A DNA stretch of 64,000 nt from Aromatoleum evansii (GTDB taxonomy: Bacteria > Pseudomonadota > Gammaproteobacteria > Burkholderiales > Rhodocyclaceae). Shown here piece by piece: positions 34,951 to 43,360 of the stretch. The notes beneath the pieces are model-generated. The model did no database searches. It was not told the DNA's origin and saw only the letters and a list, made by a program, of their open reading frames with translations. Both the position numbers and the translations under genes were made by a program. The stretch covers positions 1-64,000 of the forward strand of contig NZ_WTVK01000033.1 of NCBI RefSeq assembly GCF_012910805.1. The letters run 5' to 3'. Position 1 is the first letter of the stretch; each line of letters begins with the position of its first letter.

Positions 34951-36543
34951 TCACAGCTGCGCGTATTGCGCCCGTTTCATCACCTCGAACACAAAGAGCA
35001 GGTTCTCCTCGGTGGGTGCCTTGTCGCGCAGCCAGCGCACAGGCTGGCCGAGGTAGTTCGCCCATTCGACCCCCTTCTTGAAGCTCCCCCAGCGATCCAC
35101 CTTGGCCGCGAGCTCGATGTACTGATTCACCAGCTTGTACTGATTCTTTCCCGCGCTGTACTTGGCCCGCTCGAAGGCTTGCTCGAAGTAGGGGAAGGCT
35201 GCGCGGTACTCGGCCCGTCGATAGCGCACGACGCCTCGCAGCCACGGCACCATCCACGCGAGACGCGCGGCAAGGTCGTCGTGCATCAGGGGCGCCTCGT
35301 AGCGATCGATCTCCGCATCGCTGCTGTCCGGCCGGGCCTTGAGTTCAAACCCTTCCAGCAACGCCTCCACGACTCCCGGGGGCGGTTTGACCTCGCCGCA
35401 GATCGCGAGGCCTTCGACAAAGGAGCGGACGGGGTACTCACGATAGCGCGCGATGAACGCCTCGATCGTATCCTCTGCCAGCGGGGCGCCCCCATGCTGG
35501 GTGAGCAGGTACTGCATTTCTGTTCCGCAGGCCACCGAGCGCTCGGCAAACCATCGCCAGTAGTGCTCGGAGATCTCGTCCCACGCCTCGTCGGCCGTGA
35601 GCCCCGTTCCGAGCATCTCGACGCGGTAGCGATCCACCTCCTGTCGAAAGACTGCGAGGTCGGGTTCCAGCCAGGATTCATGGCGCCGGTACTGTGCCAC
35701 GAGTTGCGCGAGGTAGTCGGCGCCGTGCGCCTCGGCAATGGCCTTGCCCACGTACGTGCTCAGGCGCGCAACGAAAAGCACCAGGTGAATGTTCTCGCGC
35801 AGCGCCGCGGGGATGTCGCGCCGGTACTTGCTGTCCTCCACCGACGCGAGCCGCTCGAGCGAACGCGAGACATTCCAGTGCAGGCTGTTCCACGAAGGCG
35901 TGCCTCGGCCCTTGCACCATTCCCTCGCGTTCTCCAGATTCTGTGTCTGCTCGGGACAGGCACGGCGGGCGCTCATGCCGGGGAAGTGAAAATGGGTCTG
36001 ATTGGTGTCGCACACCCCGTAGGTCCAATGCAAGGCCTTCGCCAGCGGCCACTGGATGCCCTTGTCGGTGACGGTCGGCAGATACCAATCCGGTTCGGAC
36101 GGTGTGCGCAGGCCTTCGCCGGCAACGTTCAGACGCAGGAGGTGCTTTCTGACCGAGGCGGCCAGGCGGGGGATCGCGTACGCACGGCAAAACCAGCCGA
36201 TGGTGTCGCGCTCGGTCAGGAAGGTGCCCTCGGAGCGCACCACTGCGTTGTAGACGTCGAACAGGTCGAGCAGAACACCGTCGAGTGCGGTCTTCGCTTT
36301 CGCAGGGGCGACCGTGCCGGCCAGAAGCGCGTCGAGTTCCTCAATCGCGGCATGGCCATTCTCGAGCAGATCGCCGTCTTCGGCGGCCAAGCGCTGCAGC
36401 CGCTTCTGGATGCCCTTCTTGTCCTGTTCGGTCAGCCCATCACGGTCACCCCGCTTGCGTGGCAACACGCCGCACGCCGCGAACGCGAAGCGGATCACTC
36501 GGCCAAGGGAGGGGAAGGCGTAGTTCGTCGCAGATGTCTTCAT
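34951..36543 (-). CDS. Large hypothetical protein with TPR-like C-terminus
   Basis: This 530-aa, almost all-helical protein starts at ATG 36543 (MKTSATNYAFPSLGRVIRFA). The C-terminal 120 residues (YRRAEYRAAFPYFEQAFERA, YKLVNQYIELAAKVDRWGSF) have the pattern of tetratricopeptide-like helical repeats, suggesting protein-protein interaction. An N-terminal coiled segment (KKGIQKRLQRLAAEDGDLLE) is present. No catalytic motif is visible. The function and partners are unknown. Confidence 0.6.
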   Translation of the reverse strand: MKTSATNYAFPSLGRVIRFAFAACGVLPRKRGDRDGLTEQDKKGIQKRLQRLAAEDGDLLENGHAAIEELDALLAGTVAPAKAKTALDGVLLDLFDVYNAVVRSEGTFLTERDTIGWFCRAYAIPRLAASVRKHLLRLNVAGEGLRTPSEPDWYLPTVTDKGIQWPLAKALHWTYGVCDTNQTHFHFPGMSARRACPEQTQNLENAREWCKGRGTPSWNSLHWNVSRSLERLASVEDSKYRRDIPAALRENIHLVLFVARLSTYVGKAIAEAHGADYLAQLVAQYRRHESWLEPDLAVFRQEVDRYRVEMLGTGLTADEAWDEISEHYWRWFAERSVACGTEMQYLLTQHGGAPLAEDTIEAFIARYREYPVRSFVEGLAICGEVKPPPGVVEALLEGFELKARPDSSDAEIDRYEAPLMHDDLAARLAWMVPWLRGVVRYRRAEYRAAFPYFEQAFERAKYSAGKNQYKLVNQYIELAAKVDRWGSFKKGVEWANYLGQPVRWLRDKAPTEENLLFVFEVMKRAQYAQL

Positions 36544-36586
36544 GGGAAAAGGGCCGCCCCGAGGCTCACCCAGGGCGGCAGGGGCC

Positions 36587-36742
36587 TTACTTCTGGTTCG
36601 GGTTGAGCTGCTTGCCCCGGTTGCCATTCACCTTGGCGTTTGCGGGGTTGGTGCCCGTGGTCCCGTAGTTCGGATTGCGCTGATTGTTCCGATGGTCGAG
36701 CTGCTGCTGGGTGTGCGTGGTCTTTTGCGTGGCCTTGGACAT
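36587..36742 (-). CDS. Conserved-looking Asn/Gln-rich small peptide
   Basis: This 51-aa peptide (MSKATQKTTHTQQQLDHRNN then QRNPNYGTTGTNPANAKVNG) is rich in Asn, Gln and Thr, and is probably disordered. It resembles a class of short Asn/Gln-rich proteins sometimes mislabelled as alpha-amylase in databases. The function is not known. The start ATG 36742 is the first Met that gives this composition. Confidence 0.55.
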   Translation of the reverse strand: MSKATQKTTHTQQQLDHRNNQRNPNYGTTGTNPANAKVNGNRGKQLNPNQK

Positions 36743-36891
36743 GATGTGCTCCATGAGCGGGTTAAAGGAGCCCACAGCGTACGGATCGGACATCATGCAG
36801 TAACCGGGGATTTTGGCGACGTGTTTTGGGGCGCCTCGACGCGCGGGATCGGTTGAGCCGCGCGAAGGGAATGAAGAGGAATGTGTGTTGC

Positions 36892-37092
36892 TCAACTACC
36901 CCGGATCTCGCTCACGTGCGTGAGGATGTGCCGATGCCCGTGCAGTGCCCAGCAGTTCCATTCCGCGTTCCAGGCAACCTCGAAGGTGCCCGGCTCGAAG
37001 ACGCTGCGCGCCACGCACTTCGCGCGCTGTTTGTCCGCTGCGGTCGGCTTGCGCCAGTTCTCTTGCTTCGCGCCTTGTGCTCTCGTCGTCAT
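36892..37092 (-). CDS. Small basic hypothetical protein
   Basis: This 66-aa basic protein (MTTRAQGAKQENWRKPTAAD...) starts at ATG 37092. It has a mixed strand-helix pattern around VFEPGTFEVAWNAEWNCWAL. No family is recognised. A GGAGGAAAG sequence precedes the start on the minus strand and is a good ribosome-binding site. Confidence 0.55.
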   Translation of the reverse strand: MTTRAQGAKQENWRKPTAADKQRAKCVARSVFEPGTFEVAWNAEWNCWALHGHRHILTHVSEIRGS

Positions 37093-37228
37093 CTTTCCTC
37101 CTGTCTTGGTTGCTTGCTCAATCGCCGATTCCCAAGCCAGAGGGGAGGGCGGTTGGACGTTTCTCCGGTTGCTGTATGTCCATACACCTCGCGCAGCGCG
37201 CCATCCTCGTTGTCCTGTTCGGCCGCTG

Positions 37229-37960
37229 TCATCGGCTGCAGCGCCTCCTCGCGTTCTTCGTTCGTGGCGCAATAGCGAAAGATGTCGTTGTGTACCCGAT
37301 GCACCGTACGTCTCGCCGCAACAGGTGCTCCAGATAGACGAGCGCCGCGTCGGCGAACTCCGCACGTACGACCATGTGGTTCTTGGCGAGCATGAGTTCG
37401 TCGTCTTCTAGCTCCCCGTCGAGATAGACCGCGACACACGTCCCCGCGTCCTCATCGGCCTCGTCATCCCGCGCCACGACCGCATTGAAGTCCGTTTCCT
37501 CCGGCCAGAACCCGAGAAGGTTCAACGCCAAGGTGCCCGCCTGCGTGAGTCCGTGTCCATCGCTCACGCTGATCCGGTTCCTCGGCCCATTCAAATCCAG
37601 CCCCCTTCGCTGGCCGTCAGAAATCGGCACGATCTCGATCCCCGTTAGCATCGCCGCGGGCGCAGGGCCAAACTCTCTTCGCGGCATCAGCCACTTGTGC
37701 AGATCATCCAAGCACTCGGGCGTGGCAAGCGACGTCGCATACCGCAGTACACCGTCTTCCCCGTGTGCCACGAGCAACTCGATGCCAGATCCCAGCCCAA
37801 TCGGCAGCAAGGAGCTGCTCAACATTACACAGGTGCGCCCCTCCGCATCCGCAAGCGCCTGCAGATCCGCTTGAACCTGCTTGCGGGTGGCCGCTATCGC
37901 TTCCGGCAGGGCGGACAGGTAGGGCAGGGGGTTGGTGTCGCGTTCAGACTTTGTGTTCAT
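37229..37960 (-). CDS. Hypothetical protein
   Basis: This 243-aa protein starts at ATG 37960 (MNTKSERDTNPLPYLSALPE), preceded by GGGAGGC. The N-terminus is helical; the middle has strand-like segments (IGLGSGIELLVAHGEDGVLR, RISVSDGHGLTQAGTLALNL) and an acidic loop (RDDEADEDAGTCVAVYLDGE). I do not recognise the fold. It is followed by the recombinase gene upstream on the same strand. Confidence 0.5.
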   Translation of the reverse strand: MNTKSERDTNPLPYLSALPEAIAATRKQVQADLQALADAEGRTCVMLSSSLLPIGLGSGIELLVAHGEDGVLRYATSLATPECLDDLHKWLMPRREFGPAPAAMLTGIEIVPISDGQRRGLDLNGPRNRISVSDGHGLTQAGTLALNLLGFWPEETDFNAVVARDDEADEDAGTCVAVYLDGELEDDELMLAKNHMVVRAEFADAALVYLEHLLRRDVRCIGYTTTSFAIAPRTKNARRRCSR

Positions 37961-38001
37961 CAATGCCTCCCAAGGCACGGTGCTGCGAGTTGTCAATTGA
38001 T

Positions 38002-38019
38002 GTGGATTGCACAATCCAC
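38002..38019. promoter_or_regulatory. Palindrome copy 1 (TGGATTGYRCAATCCA)
   Basis: GTGGATTGCACAATCCAC lies just downstream of the recombinase stop and is palindromic except for its central pair. The same core occurs at 38110-38127 and 47657-47674. It could be a regulator-binding site; no regulator has been linked. Confidence 0.4.
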
Positions 38020-38025
38020 GCCGCG

Positions 38026-39285
38026 TCAGTCCTGCGCGTCCAAGGGGGAATCAGTAGAACCCTCGTCCTCCGCGTCGCAGTCGTCCTTGTCCGGATCGAA
38101 CACGTCTTCGTGGATTGCGCAATCCACGCCCGCATTGCCGGCAGCCTCGTTCAACTCGTTGAGCAGCCGCTTGCGCAGGTACTGCAGTTCCTGCTCCTCC
38201 GCCGCCGTCAGCACCGTGTAGGACTTCAGTTTCATGAACCGCATCCAGTCATCCATGCGCTTCTGCTCTTCCTGACTCAGTTCCGTCTTGCGGCCCAGTA
38301 GCCCGCCTATGTACGAACCGGAGATCGAGAGCCGTGCATGGCCCGCCGCTTCGCTCACGCGAGCCCGAGCCAGATCGATCTGGTCCCGGCCTACCGTGTC
38401 TATCGCCGCCTTGATGTCACCCTCTGTCCGGATCGGGGAGGGAACGCCGGCCACCGACTCGAACAGGTCGTTGAGGCCTTGGTGCCGCAGCCCGTGCGCT
38501 GTCACGCCAAGCCCCTTCTTGCTGATGCCGAAGCGCGCGCACACGTTCGAGAAGCGATCCAGCGCCTGCTTCAAGCTCAGACTAGGGTCCGCTACGCTCG
38601 AGCGCACGCCGCGAACCATCGCCTTGGCCTCGTCGAGAACCTTGCGCTGGTACTCCGTCTCCACAGGCACCACACGCTCGCGCCCGCCCTTGGTGCCGTC
38701 GCGCACGACAATGTGTGTCCCTTGGTCGGCCTGGTGCGGACGGAACATCACCGCTTCCTGACGCCGTAGGTAGAACGCCTGGCACAGCCGCAACTGCATC
38801 CCCACGCGGGCGTCGTAAGCGGACACCAAACCAATGAGCCGCTCCGCATCTACCCCGGCCGCGCTCCAGGAGTGGTCGTACTGCGCGTTGGTCGTGCGCT
38901 GCACAAACCTCCGGTCCGGTACGAACTCCTCGCTCGCCCCAATCATCCCCGGCTTACCGATCCAGTCGCCTAGCGTCCGAAGCAGCGATATCCGGTTCTG
39001 GATCGTCGATGCGGAGAGCCCATCCTCGGCCCACTTCGTCCCAAGCGCGCGCACATGCCGCTGCTTGAGCGCCTTCAGACTCTTGATCCGGTACCCAAGC
39101 CCATGCAGTTCGTTGATGCACTGGAAGAGCACCTTGCGGCGCTTCTCCAGCGTCGCGTTGCTCACCGGCTTCGGCAAACCATTACGGTCGCGAGCCGTCA
39201 CCCGCCCCTTCGTCGAGAGCAGGTAGGTCAACTCATCCTTCCAGCCACGGAAATGCTCCCGGCCCAACTCGCGCTCCAACTCCAT
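38026..39285 (-). CDS. Tyrosine recombinase / integrase-domain protein
   Basis: This 419-aa protein shows the tyrosine recombinase catalytic set: Arg in LRRQEAVMF, Lys in RDGTKGGRERVVPV, HGLRH (His-x-x-Arg), His in AGHARLS and Tyr in GSYIGG. The N-terminal core-binding region includes ERRKVLFQCINELHGLGYRI-like helices and STIQNRISLLRTLGDWIG. It belongs to the integrase-domain group found on ICEs and plasmids, distinct from the recombinase at 50589-51794. The C-terminal tail (residues 360-419) is an acidic extension beyond the nucleophile, and its coding sequence contains a perfect 18-bp palindrome. A role in dimer resolution or integration is inferred. Confidence 0.8.
   Translation of the reverse strand: MELERELGREHFRGWKDELTYLLSTKGRVTARDRNGLPKPVSNATLEKRRKVLFQCINELHGLGYRIKSLKALKQRHVRALGTKWAEDGLSASTIQNRISLLRTLGDWIGKPGMIGASEEFVPDRRFVQRTTNAQYDHSWSAAGVDAERLIGLVSAYDARVGMQLRLCQAFYLRRQEAVMFRPHQADQGTHIVVRDGTKGGRERVVPVETEYQRKVLDEAKAMVRGVRSSVADPSLSLKQALDRFSNVCARFGISKKGLGVTAHGLRHQGLNDLFESVAGVPSPIRTEGDIKAAIDTVGRDQIDLARARVSEAAGHARLSISGSYIGGLLGRKTELSQEEQKRMDDWMRFMKLKSYTVLTAAEEQELQYLRKRLLNELNEAAGNAGVDCAIHEDVFDPDKDDCDAEDEGSTDSPLDAQD
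38110..38127. promoter_or_regulatory. Palindrome copy 2, perfect 18 bp
   Basis: GTGGATTGCGCAATCCAC is a perfect 18-bp palindrome inside the 3' coding region of the 38026-39285 recombinase, 108 bp from copy 1 on the same sequence. Confidence 0.45.
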
Positions 39286-40595
39286 TCTTCACCTCGCTAC
39301 AAACCCTTCCTCCCGCTGCCCACTCCTCTCTGTCCTCTCAGAAGACACACAGGCCTGAGCAGCGGCTCGATCGTTCGCGGCTACCACCGCCCGGAGATCC
39401 TCCGGTACTGCATCGACATAGGCATTACGTAAGCGTCTGCGTGCTTGCCGGTTGCGTCGTTTCCGTCACATCCCGACCCGAGAGCCCAAACAGGCTTCTC
39501 GCGCCCTGCCGTTGATCACGACAGGAAGAGCCAAGCGGGGAGGCTCGATGGTCCAATCCCCTGAAATTCATTTCACACCCACCCGAGTCGTCGTTCCCTG
39601 CTGCCACCACAGGGGATCTCGTTTGCGACGGTCGCCGTACAGTCCGGCTGATCGCGTGGTCAGCCCAAACTCCCATGTTGCCGCGGTAGATGTATCGGAT
39701 TTCTCAATCGTCGCCGCCTGGTAGGTGCGGTGACGCTGCCGGTGCAGAGTGTCCGGCGATGCAGTTGCGAGCCGTAGCTCCAACCGTGTGGGAGGGGGTG
39801 CCAGCCTGTACTGGCGACTCAGTGCAGTGTCCCGTTCTGCCGCGCTATCGGCTCCGGAGAGTCCGATCTCGACGTGGCCGCCTTGTGAGGGATCCCATCG
39901 AGTCCTGCTGCGCGGTAGAGCAGGGCCGTGGCCTGCGCTGGTCCCTATCGTCCTGTCCTGCCCATGAGCGTGAGACGTTGCCGCCTCGGACGCTCCGCAT
40001 CGATGTCCCGCTCTCCTGCTGCGAGATGGATGCGCGCTCGTTCGGACACCACTGCCGTGTCGCGGTCCGTTGCCCGGTTGGCGATGCGGTCGGCGGTGTG
40101 CGCGGCCATGAGCGAGGCCTGCGCCAGTTCGATCCGGCTGCACAAGCGGATGCCTGCGAACCGAGTCCTGATACGACGGGGGAGAGGGTGCCTCCGGGGA
40201 GGCTTTGTCGCGGTTGTCCGCTTGGGATTGCGCGACTACTACGGGTGCCGGACGTTGTGCCGGGCTTTGTTCGGCTGCCTTGCGGTCGCAGCTGACCGGT
40301 CTATGACGGTGCAAATGCTGCTCGCGCCCTGAACGGATGTCAACCGCGCCTCTCCGTAATATTTCCTGTCACCCCTACGATTCGCTTCCTGCACCTCCCG
40401 GCAAAGCCGCGCAGGGCCGTGCTTCTGCGATCACTCTCCTTGTAGCCGTATTTCATTAGCCCCTTGCATAGCGCCCCCCCAAAGGGCATTCCACCCCACC
40501 AACTGGCTAGGGAAAACCAGCTCCGATTACGTCGACCGTCCCGTTTGCATGGCCACGCCGAGCGGCGGGGCGTTCCACCAGACTGTGGGGGCTCT
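39286..40595. other. Long gap, no convincing gene
   Basis: About 1.3 kb between the recombinase and the centromere-like repeats. Reading frames on both strands are Arg/Pro/Ser-rich and poorly protein-like. On the minus strand between about 39945 and 40314 two adjacent frames look more native (a Gln/Pro-rich stretch followed in another frame by IELAQASLMAAHTADRIANR), so this may be a frameshifted remnant of a plasmid gene. I see no relaxase and no clear oriT. Confidence 0.4.
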
Positions 40596-40774
40596 GCGAG
40601 CTTTCGCGTCAAATGGCGCGAGCTTTCGCGACGCTGCAAAAGCGGATCGACTTCCGCGCTGGGCGCTGCGAGCTTTCGCGGCGCTTGGCGTGAGCTTTCG
40701 CGTCGCCGTTAGCGGGTGGCGCATCTCGGCACCGCCGCTGCGAGCTTTCGCGTCGCTTGGCGCGAGCTTGCGCG
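40596..40774 (+). repeat. Centromere-like repeat array (parC)
   Basis: Six copies of GCGAGCTTTCGCG (one with GTGAG, one with CTTGCG) start at 40596, 40618, 40668, 40690, 40740 and 40762. They form three pairs: 22 bp within a pair, exactly 72 bp between pairs. The array lies about 110 bp upstream of parM. In ParMRC systems such repeats are the centromere bound by ParR, and also repress the par promoter. Confidence 0.88.
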
Positions 40775-40884
40775 ACGGTGATCGGCAAATGGCGGCTTAT
40801 CGCGCTTTTAAGTGCCGGAAAGATCCGCGACGGCGCGCTATCGTTGGTCGCACTGAAACCCGCAACCCGAGGCATAGCGAAACC

Positions 40885-41931
40885 ATGAACAAGAAGACTG
40901 TCCGCGCAATCGATGTCGGTTACGGCAATACCAAATACACCATGTTCCACAACACCGGCGACGAGGTGGTGTCCGCCTCGTTTCCATCAATCGCGCCACA
41001 AGCATCGGCGGGGCCGGATTTGTCCGGCGGCGTTTTTCAGCGTCGCAACACGCACGTAATCGAGATCGGCAGCGTCCGCTACGAGGTTGGCAAGGATGCC
41101 CGGCTGGCCCAGGACGCAAGCTATGGGCGGATTCTCGATCCGGCCTACTCGCTCACTGACACCTATCTCGCGCTTGTTCGCGGCGCGATCGCCTATATGG
41201 AAGTCCCGCACATCGATGTCCTTGTCGTCGGCCTGCCGGTGAATACATTTGAGGCCAACCAAGCCGCACTGACGGCTCGTGTGCTCGGGCAGCACCGCAT
41301 TCCGAACGGCAACGACGGATGGCGCAACGTCGAAGTGGCCGACGTCAAAGTGCTGCCGCAGCCTATCGGCGGATTGTTCGATCACGCGGTGCGCAACAAC
41401 CTCTACGGGCGCATGAAGAGTCAAATGAACCTGCTGATCGATCCGGGCTACTACACCCTCGATTGGGTGGTCGCGCAGGGACTGAAGATGATCAATGCAC
41501 GCAGTGGCGCCCACTCGGGCGGGATGTCGGCTGTCCTGTCTGCGATGGGGGAGGCGATCAGCCGCAAGCTGGGCGAGCAACTCACGGACTACTCAGCGAT
41601 CGATGATGCTTTGCGCAACGGGACCAATCCCCGCTTCTTCGGGCGCGAATTTCCGATTGCCGAGTTCATCGAGCTCGGTAAGGCGAAGGCTCGCCAGTTC
41701 GTGGCGGTCCTTGCCAACAAGGTCGGCAGCGGCGCAGACATCGACAACATTGTGTTGGTCGGTGGCGGCGCGAGCTTTTTCCGAGACGTGCTGCAGGAGA
41801 AGTTCCCTAATCACCAGATCATCATTGCGAGCGATCCCATGTTTGCGAATGTTCGCGGCTTCCAGTACGCGGGTGAGCAGATGGCGAACGCAGCGGCCTT
41901 TGCTGCGCAGCGTGCCGGATTGCCGGCATGA
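40885..41931 (+). CDS. parM: ParM-like actin-fold segregation ATPase
   Basis: This 348-aa actin-like ATPase has the phosphate-1 motif AIDVGYGNTKY (residues 8-18), the phosphate-2-like segment LLIDPGYYTLDWV and the adenosine motif NIVLVGGGASFF near the C-terminus. ATG 40885 is chosen as the first Met before the actin fold; upstream sequence in frame is the centromere array. ParM filaments push plasmid copies to opposite cell halves, linked through ParR bound to parC. The protein is similar to the ParM/StbA group. The gene overlaps parR by an ATGA. Confidence 0.9.
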   Translation: MNKKTVRAIDVGYGNTKYTMFHNTGDEVVSASFPSIAPQASAGPDLSGGVFQRRNTHVIEIGSVRYEVGKDARLAQDASYGRILDPAYSLTDTYLALVRGAIAYMEVPHIDVLVVGLPVNTFEANQAALTARVLGQHRIPNGNDGWRNVEVADVKVLPQPIGGLFDHAVRNNLYGRMKSQMNLLIDPGYYTLDWVVAQGLKMINARSGAHSGGMSAVLSAMGEAISRKLGEQLTDYSAIDDALRNGTNPRFFGREFPIAEFIELGKAKARQFVAVLANKVGSGADIDNIVLVGGGASFFRDVLQEKFPNHQIIIASDPMFANVRGFQYAGEQMANAAAFAAQRAGLPA

Positions 41932-42281
41932 GCGAAGAGCGTGTTATCCGACTCTCCCTGCGCGTGCCGCAGGAAGAGGATCCGGCTCTGTATGCCATCT
42001 TGAGCCAGCTCTCATCGAACCACATGCGGCGGCGCGGCCAGATCCTTCAGATGCTCCGCAGTGGGGCAGGGTTGTTGGGGGAGGGCATGGCCGCAGTGCT
42101 CGAATCCCAGGTCGATGAGGGCAAGGCGACCGGCGCTATGTCACCGCACGGCGGGCGCATATCGGTACCGAATCCTGAGATCGAATCACGCCCGGCGCAC
42201 GAGTCCGTTCAGTTGGACGCCGATGATTTGTCGGCTTTGTTGGCCCTGAGTACGGCCGCTCCCGCGCCGAATGGGGCTTGA
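41928..42281 (+). CDS. parR: ParR-like centromere-binding protein
   Basis: This 117-aa basic-to-acidic protein is coupled to parM (4-bp overlap). The N-terminal half (ERVIRLSLRVPQEEDPALYA, HMRRRGQILQMLRSG) has the short strand plus helices expected of a ribbon-helix-helix DNA-binding protein such as ParR. The C-terminal half is flexible and acidic, like the ParM-contacting tail. Gene order parC-parM-parR supports the call. Sequence identity to known ParR proteins cannot be judged here. Confidence 0.75.
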   Translation: MSEERVIRLSLRVPQEEDPALYAILSQLSSNHMRRRGQILQMLRSGAGLLGEGMAAVLESQVDEGKATGAMSPHGGRISVPNPEIESRPAHESVQLDADDLSALLALSTAAPAPNGA

Positions 42282-42333
42282 AGTGACGGCGAGGTGCGGT
42301 ATTTCTGTCTCTATGCCTTACAAGGAGACTGAC

Positions 42334-42555
42334 ATGAACACCGAACCTCGCCAAAACCTCATCATGGTCGACTTCGCCCGACACGACGAACGCAGCGCCG
42401 CGGTGCGCACGCTCGGCCGGCGCGTTGTCCCCTTCTCTAAAGACTTGCCGGCCCACGCCCCCCAGGACGCGGCAGGGCGTTTCGCTCGCGTCGCAACCGC
42501 TGTGGTCGGGCTCGCGCTGGGAATTGCCCTCGTGCTCGTTCTGAGCGCAGGCTAA
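42334..42555 (+). CDS. Small membrane protein
   Basis: This 73-aa protein (MNTEPRQNLIMVDFARHDER) has a soluble N-terminus and one C-terminal transmembrane helix (VATAVVGLALGIALVLVLSA). An AAGGAGA site precedes ATG 42334. It is probably a tail-anchored membrane protein; its position before a lytic transglycosylase suggests a link to a transfer or envelope function. Confidence 0.6.
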   Translation: MNTEPRQNLIMVDFARHDERSAAVRTLGRRVVPFSKDLPAHAPQDAAGRFARVATAVVGLALGIALVLVLSAG

Positions 42556-42585
42556 GCCGCACCCCTCAAGGGATATGAAAACGCT

Positions 42586-43071
42586 ATGCGAATGATGCTC
42601 TGCGCGATGATCTTGGCGACGCCGCTTCTCGTTCACGCCAATGGTGCAGAGTTGCCGCCGAAGCACCAGCTCGGTGAAGCCGCTTGCACATGGGAAACGG
42701 CGGCGCGGAAGTGGAAGGTCAATCCGTACATGCTGTATGCAATCGCCAAGACCGAATCGAACCTCAACCCGCGCGCCATCAACCGCAGCAACAGTAATGG
42801 CTCGGAAGACGTCGGAATGATGCAGATCAACTCGTTCTGGTATCCCAAGCTCGCCAAGTTCGGCATTACGCGAGAGCACCTGTTCGATCCATGCGTGAGC
42901 CTCGACGTGGCGGGCTGGATCCTGTCGCAGAACATGCAGCGCCACGGCAACACGTGGACGGCGGTTGGCGCGTACAACGCCGCATCGTCGGACAAGCGTA
43001 TTGCCTACGCGAAGAAGGTTCTCAAGAACCTTCCCCAACAGGCCTTTGACCGTGGAAACACTGCCGAATAA
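42586..43071 (+). CDS. Lytic transglycosylase (VirB1/PilT-like)
   Basis: This 161-aa secreted SLT-type enzyme has a signal peptide (MRMMLCAMILATPLLVHANG). The catalytic region ESNLNPRAINRSNSNGSEDV contains the Glu acid, followed by GMMQINSFWYPKL and the typical AVGAYNAAS. Such enzymes open gaps in peptidoglycan for conjugative or pilus machinery. It lies downstream of the par genes and overlaps the next gene by 20 bp. This supports a transfer-related block even though the main T4SS genes are not in the window. Confidence 0.88.
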   Translation: MRMMLCAMILATPLLVHANGAELPPKHQLGEAACTWETAARKWKVNPYMLYAIAKTESNLNPRAINRSNSNGSEDVGMMQINSFWYPKLAKFGITREHLFDPCVSLDVAGWILSQNMQRHGNTWTAVGAYNAASSDKRIAYAKKVLKNLPQQAFDRGNTAE

Positions 43072-43360
43072 TCCCTCGACCTTCGCGTACCTCTCGCTGC
43101 TGCTCATGCACGAAGCGATGGCGTTGCGCGTGGCTGTCCTCATGATCCCGCTTGCCGCCGCATGGTTGCTGCAACGTCAGGCAGTGCAGCGGGCGATGAC
43201 GGATGTCTGGTATGTGCTGGCCGGTTTCTATCTCGGCCTCATCCTCATTCCGCCACGCCTCGAGGTGTTCTGGTTCGACACCCTATGGGTGTTGCTGGCC
43301 TACGCTGCGGCCTCGATCGCGATCCTCAATTGGCGCGATCCGCAAAATCCTCGGGCTTGA
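43052..43360 (+). CDS. Small polytopic membrane protein
   Basis: This 102-aa protein starts at GTG 43052 inside the end of the transglycosylase gene. Three hydrophobic helices are visible (ALRVAVLMIPLAAAWLLQ, VWYVLAGFYLGLILIP, TLWVLLAYAAASIAIL). It is convergent with and overlaps the RecG-like gene end. Its place after the lytic transglycosylase suggests an envelope or transfer function; no family is recognised. Confidence 0.6.
   Translation: METLPNNPSTFAYLSLLLMHEAMALRVAVLMIPLAAAWLLQRQAVQRAMTDVWYVLAGFYLGLILIPPRLEVFWFDTLWVLLAYAAASIAILNWRDPQNPRA

Noticed and set aside
39568-40314. Minus-strand 248-aa frame upstream of the centromere repeats
   Set aside because: Arg/Pro/His-rich composition with no domain, and an opposite-strand frame is equally long. 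It may contain a fragment of a degraded gene but is not supported as a CDS.
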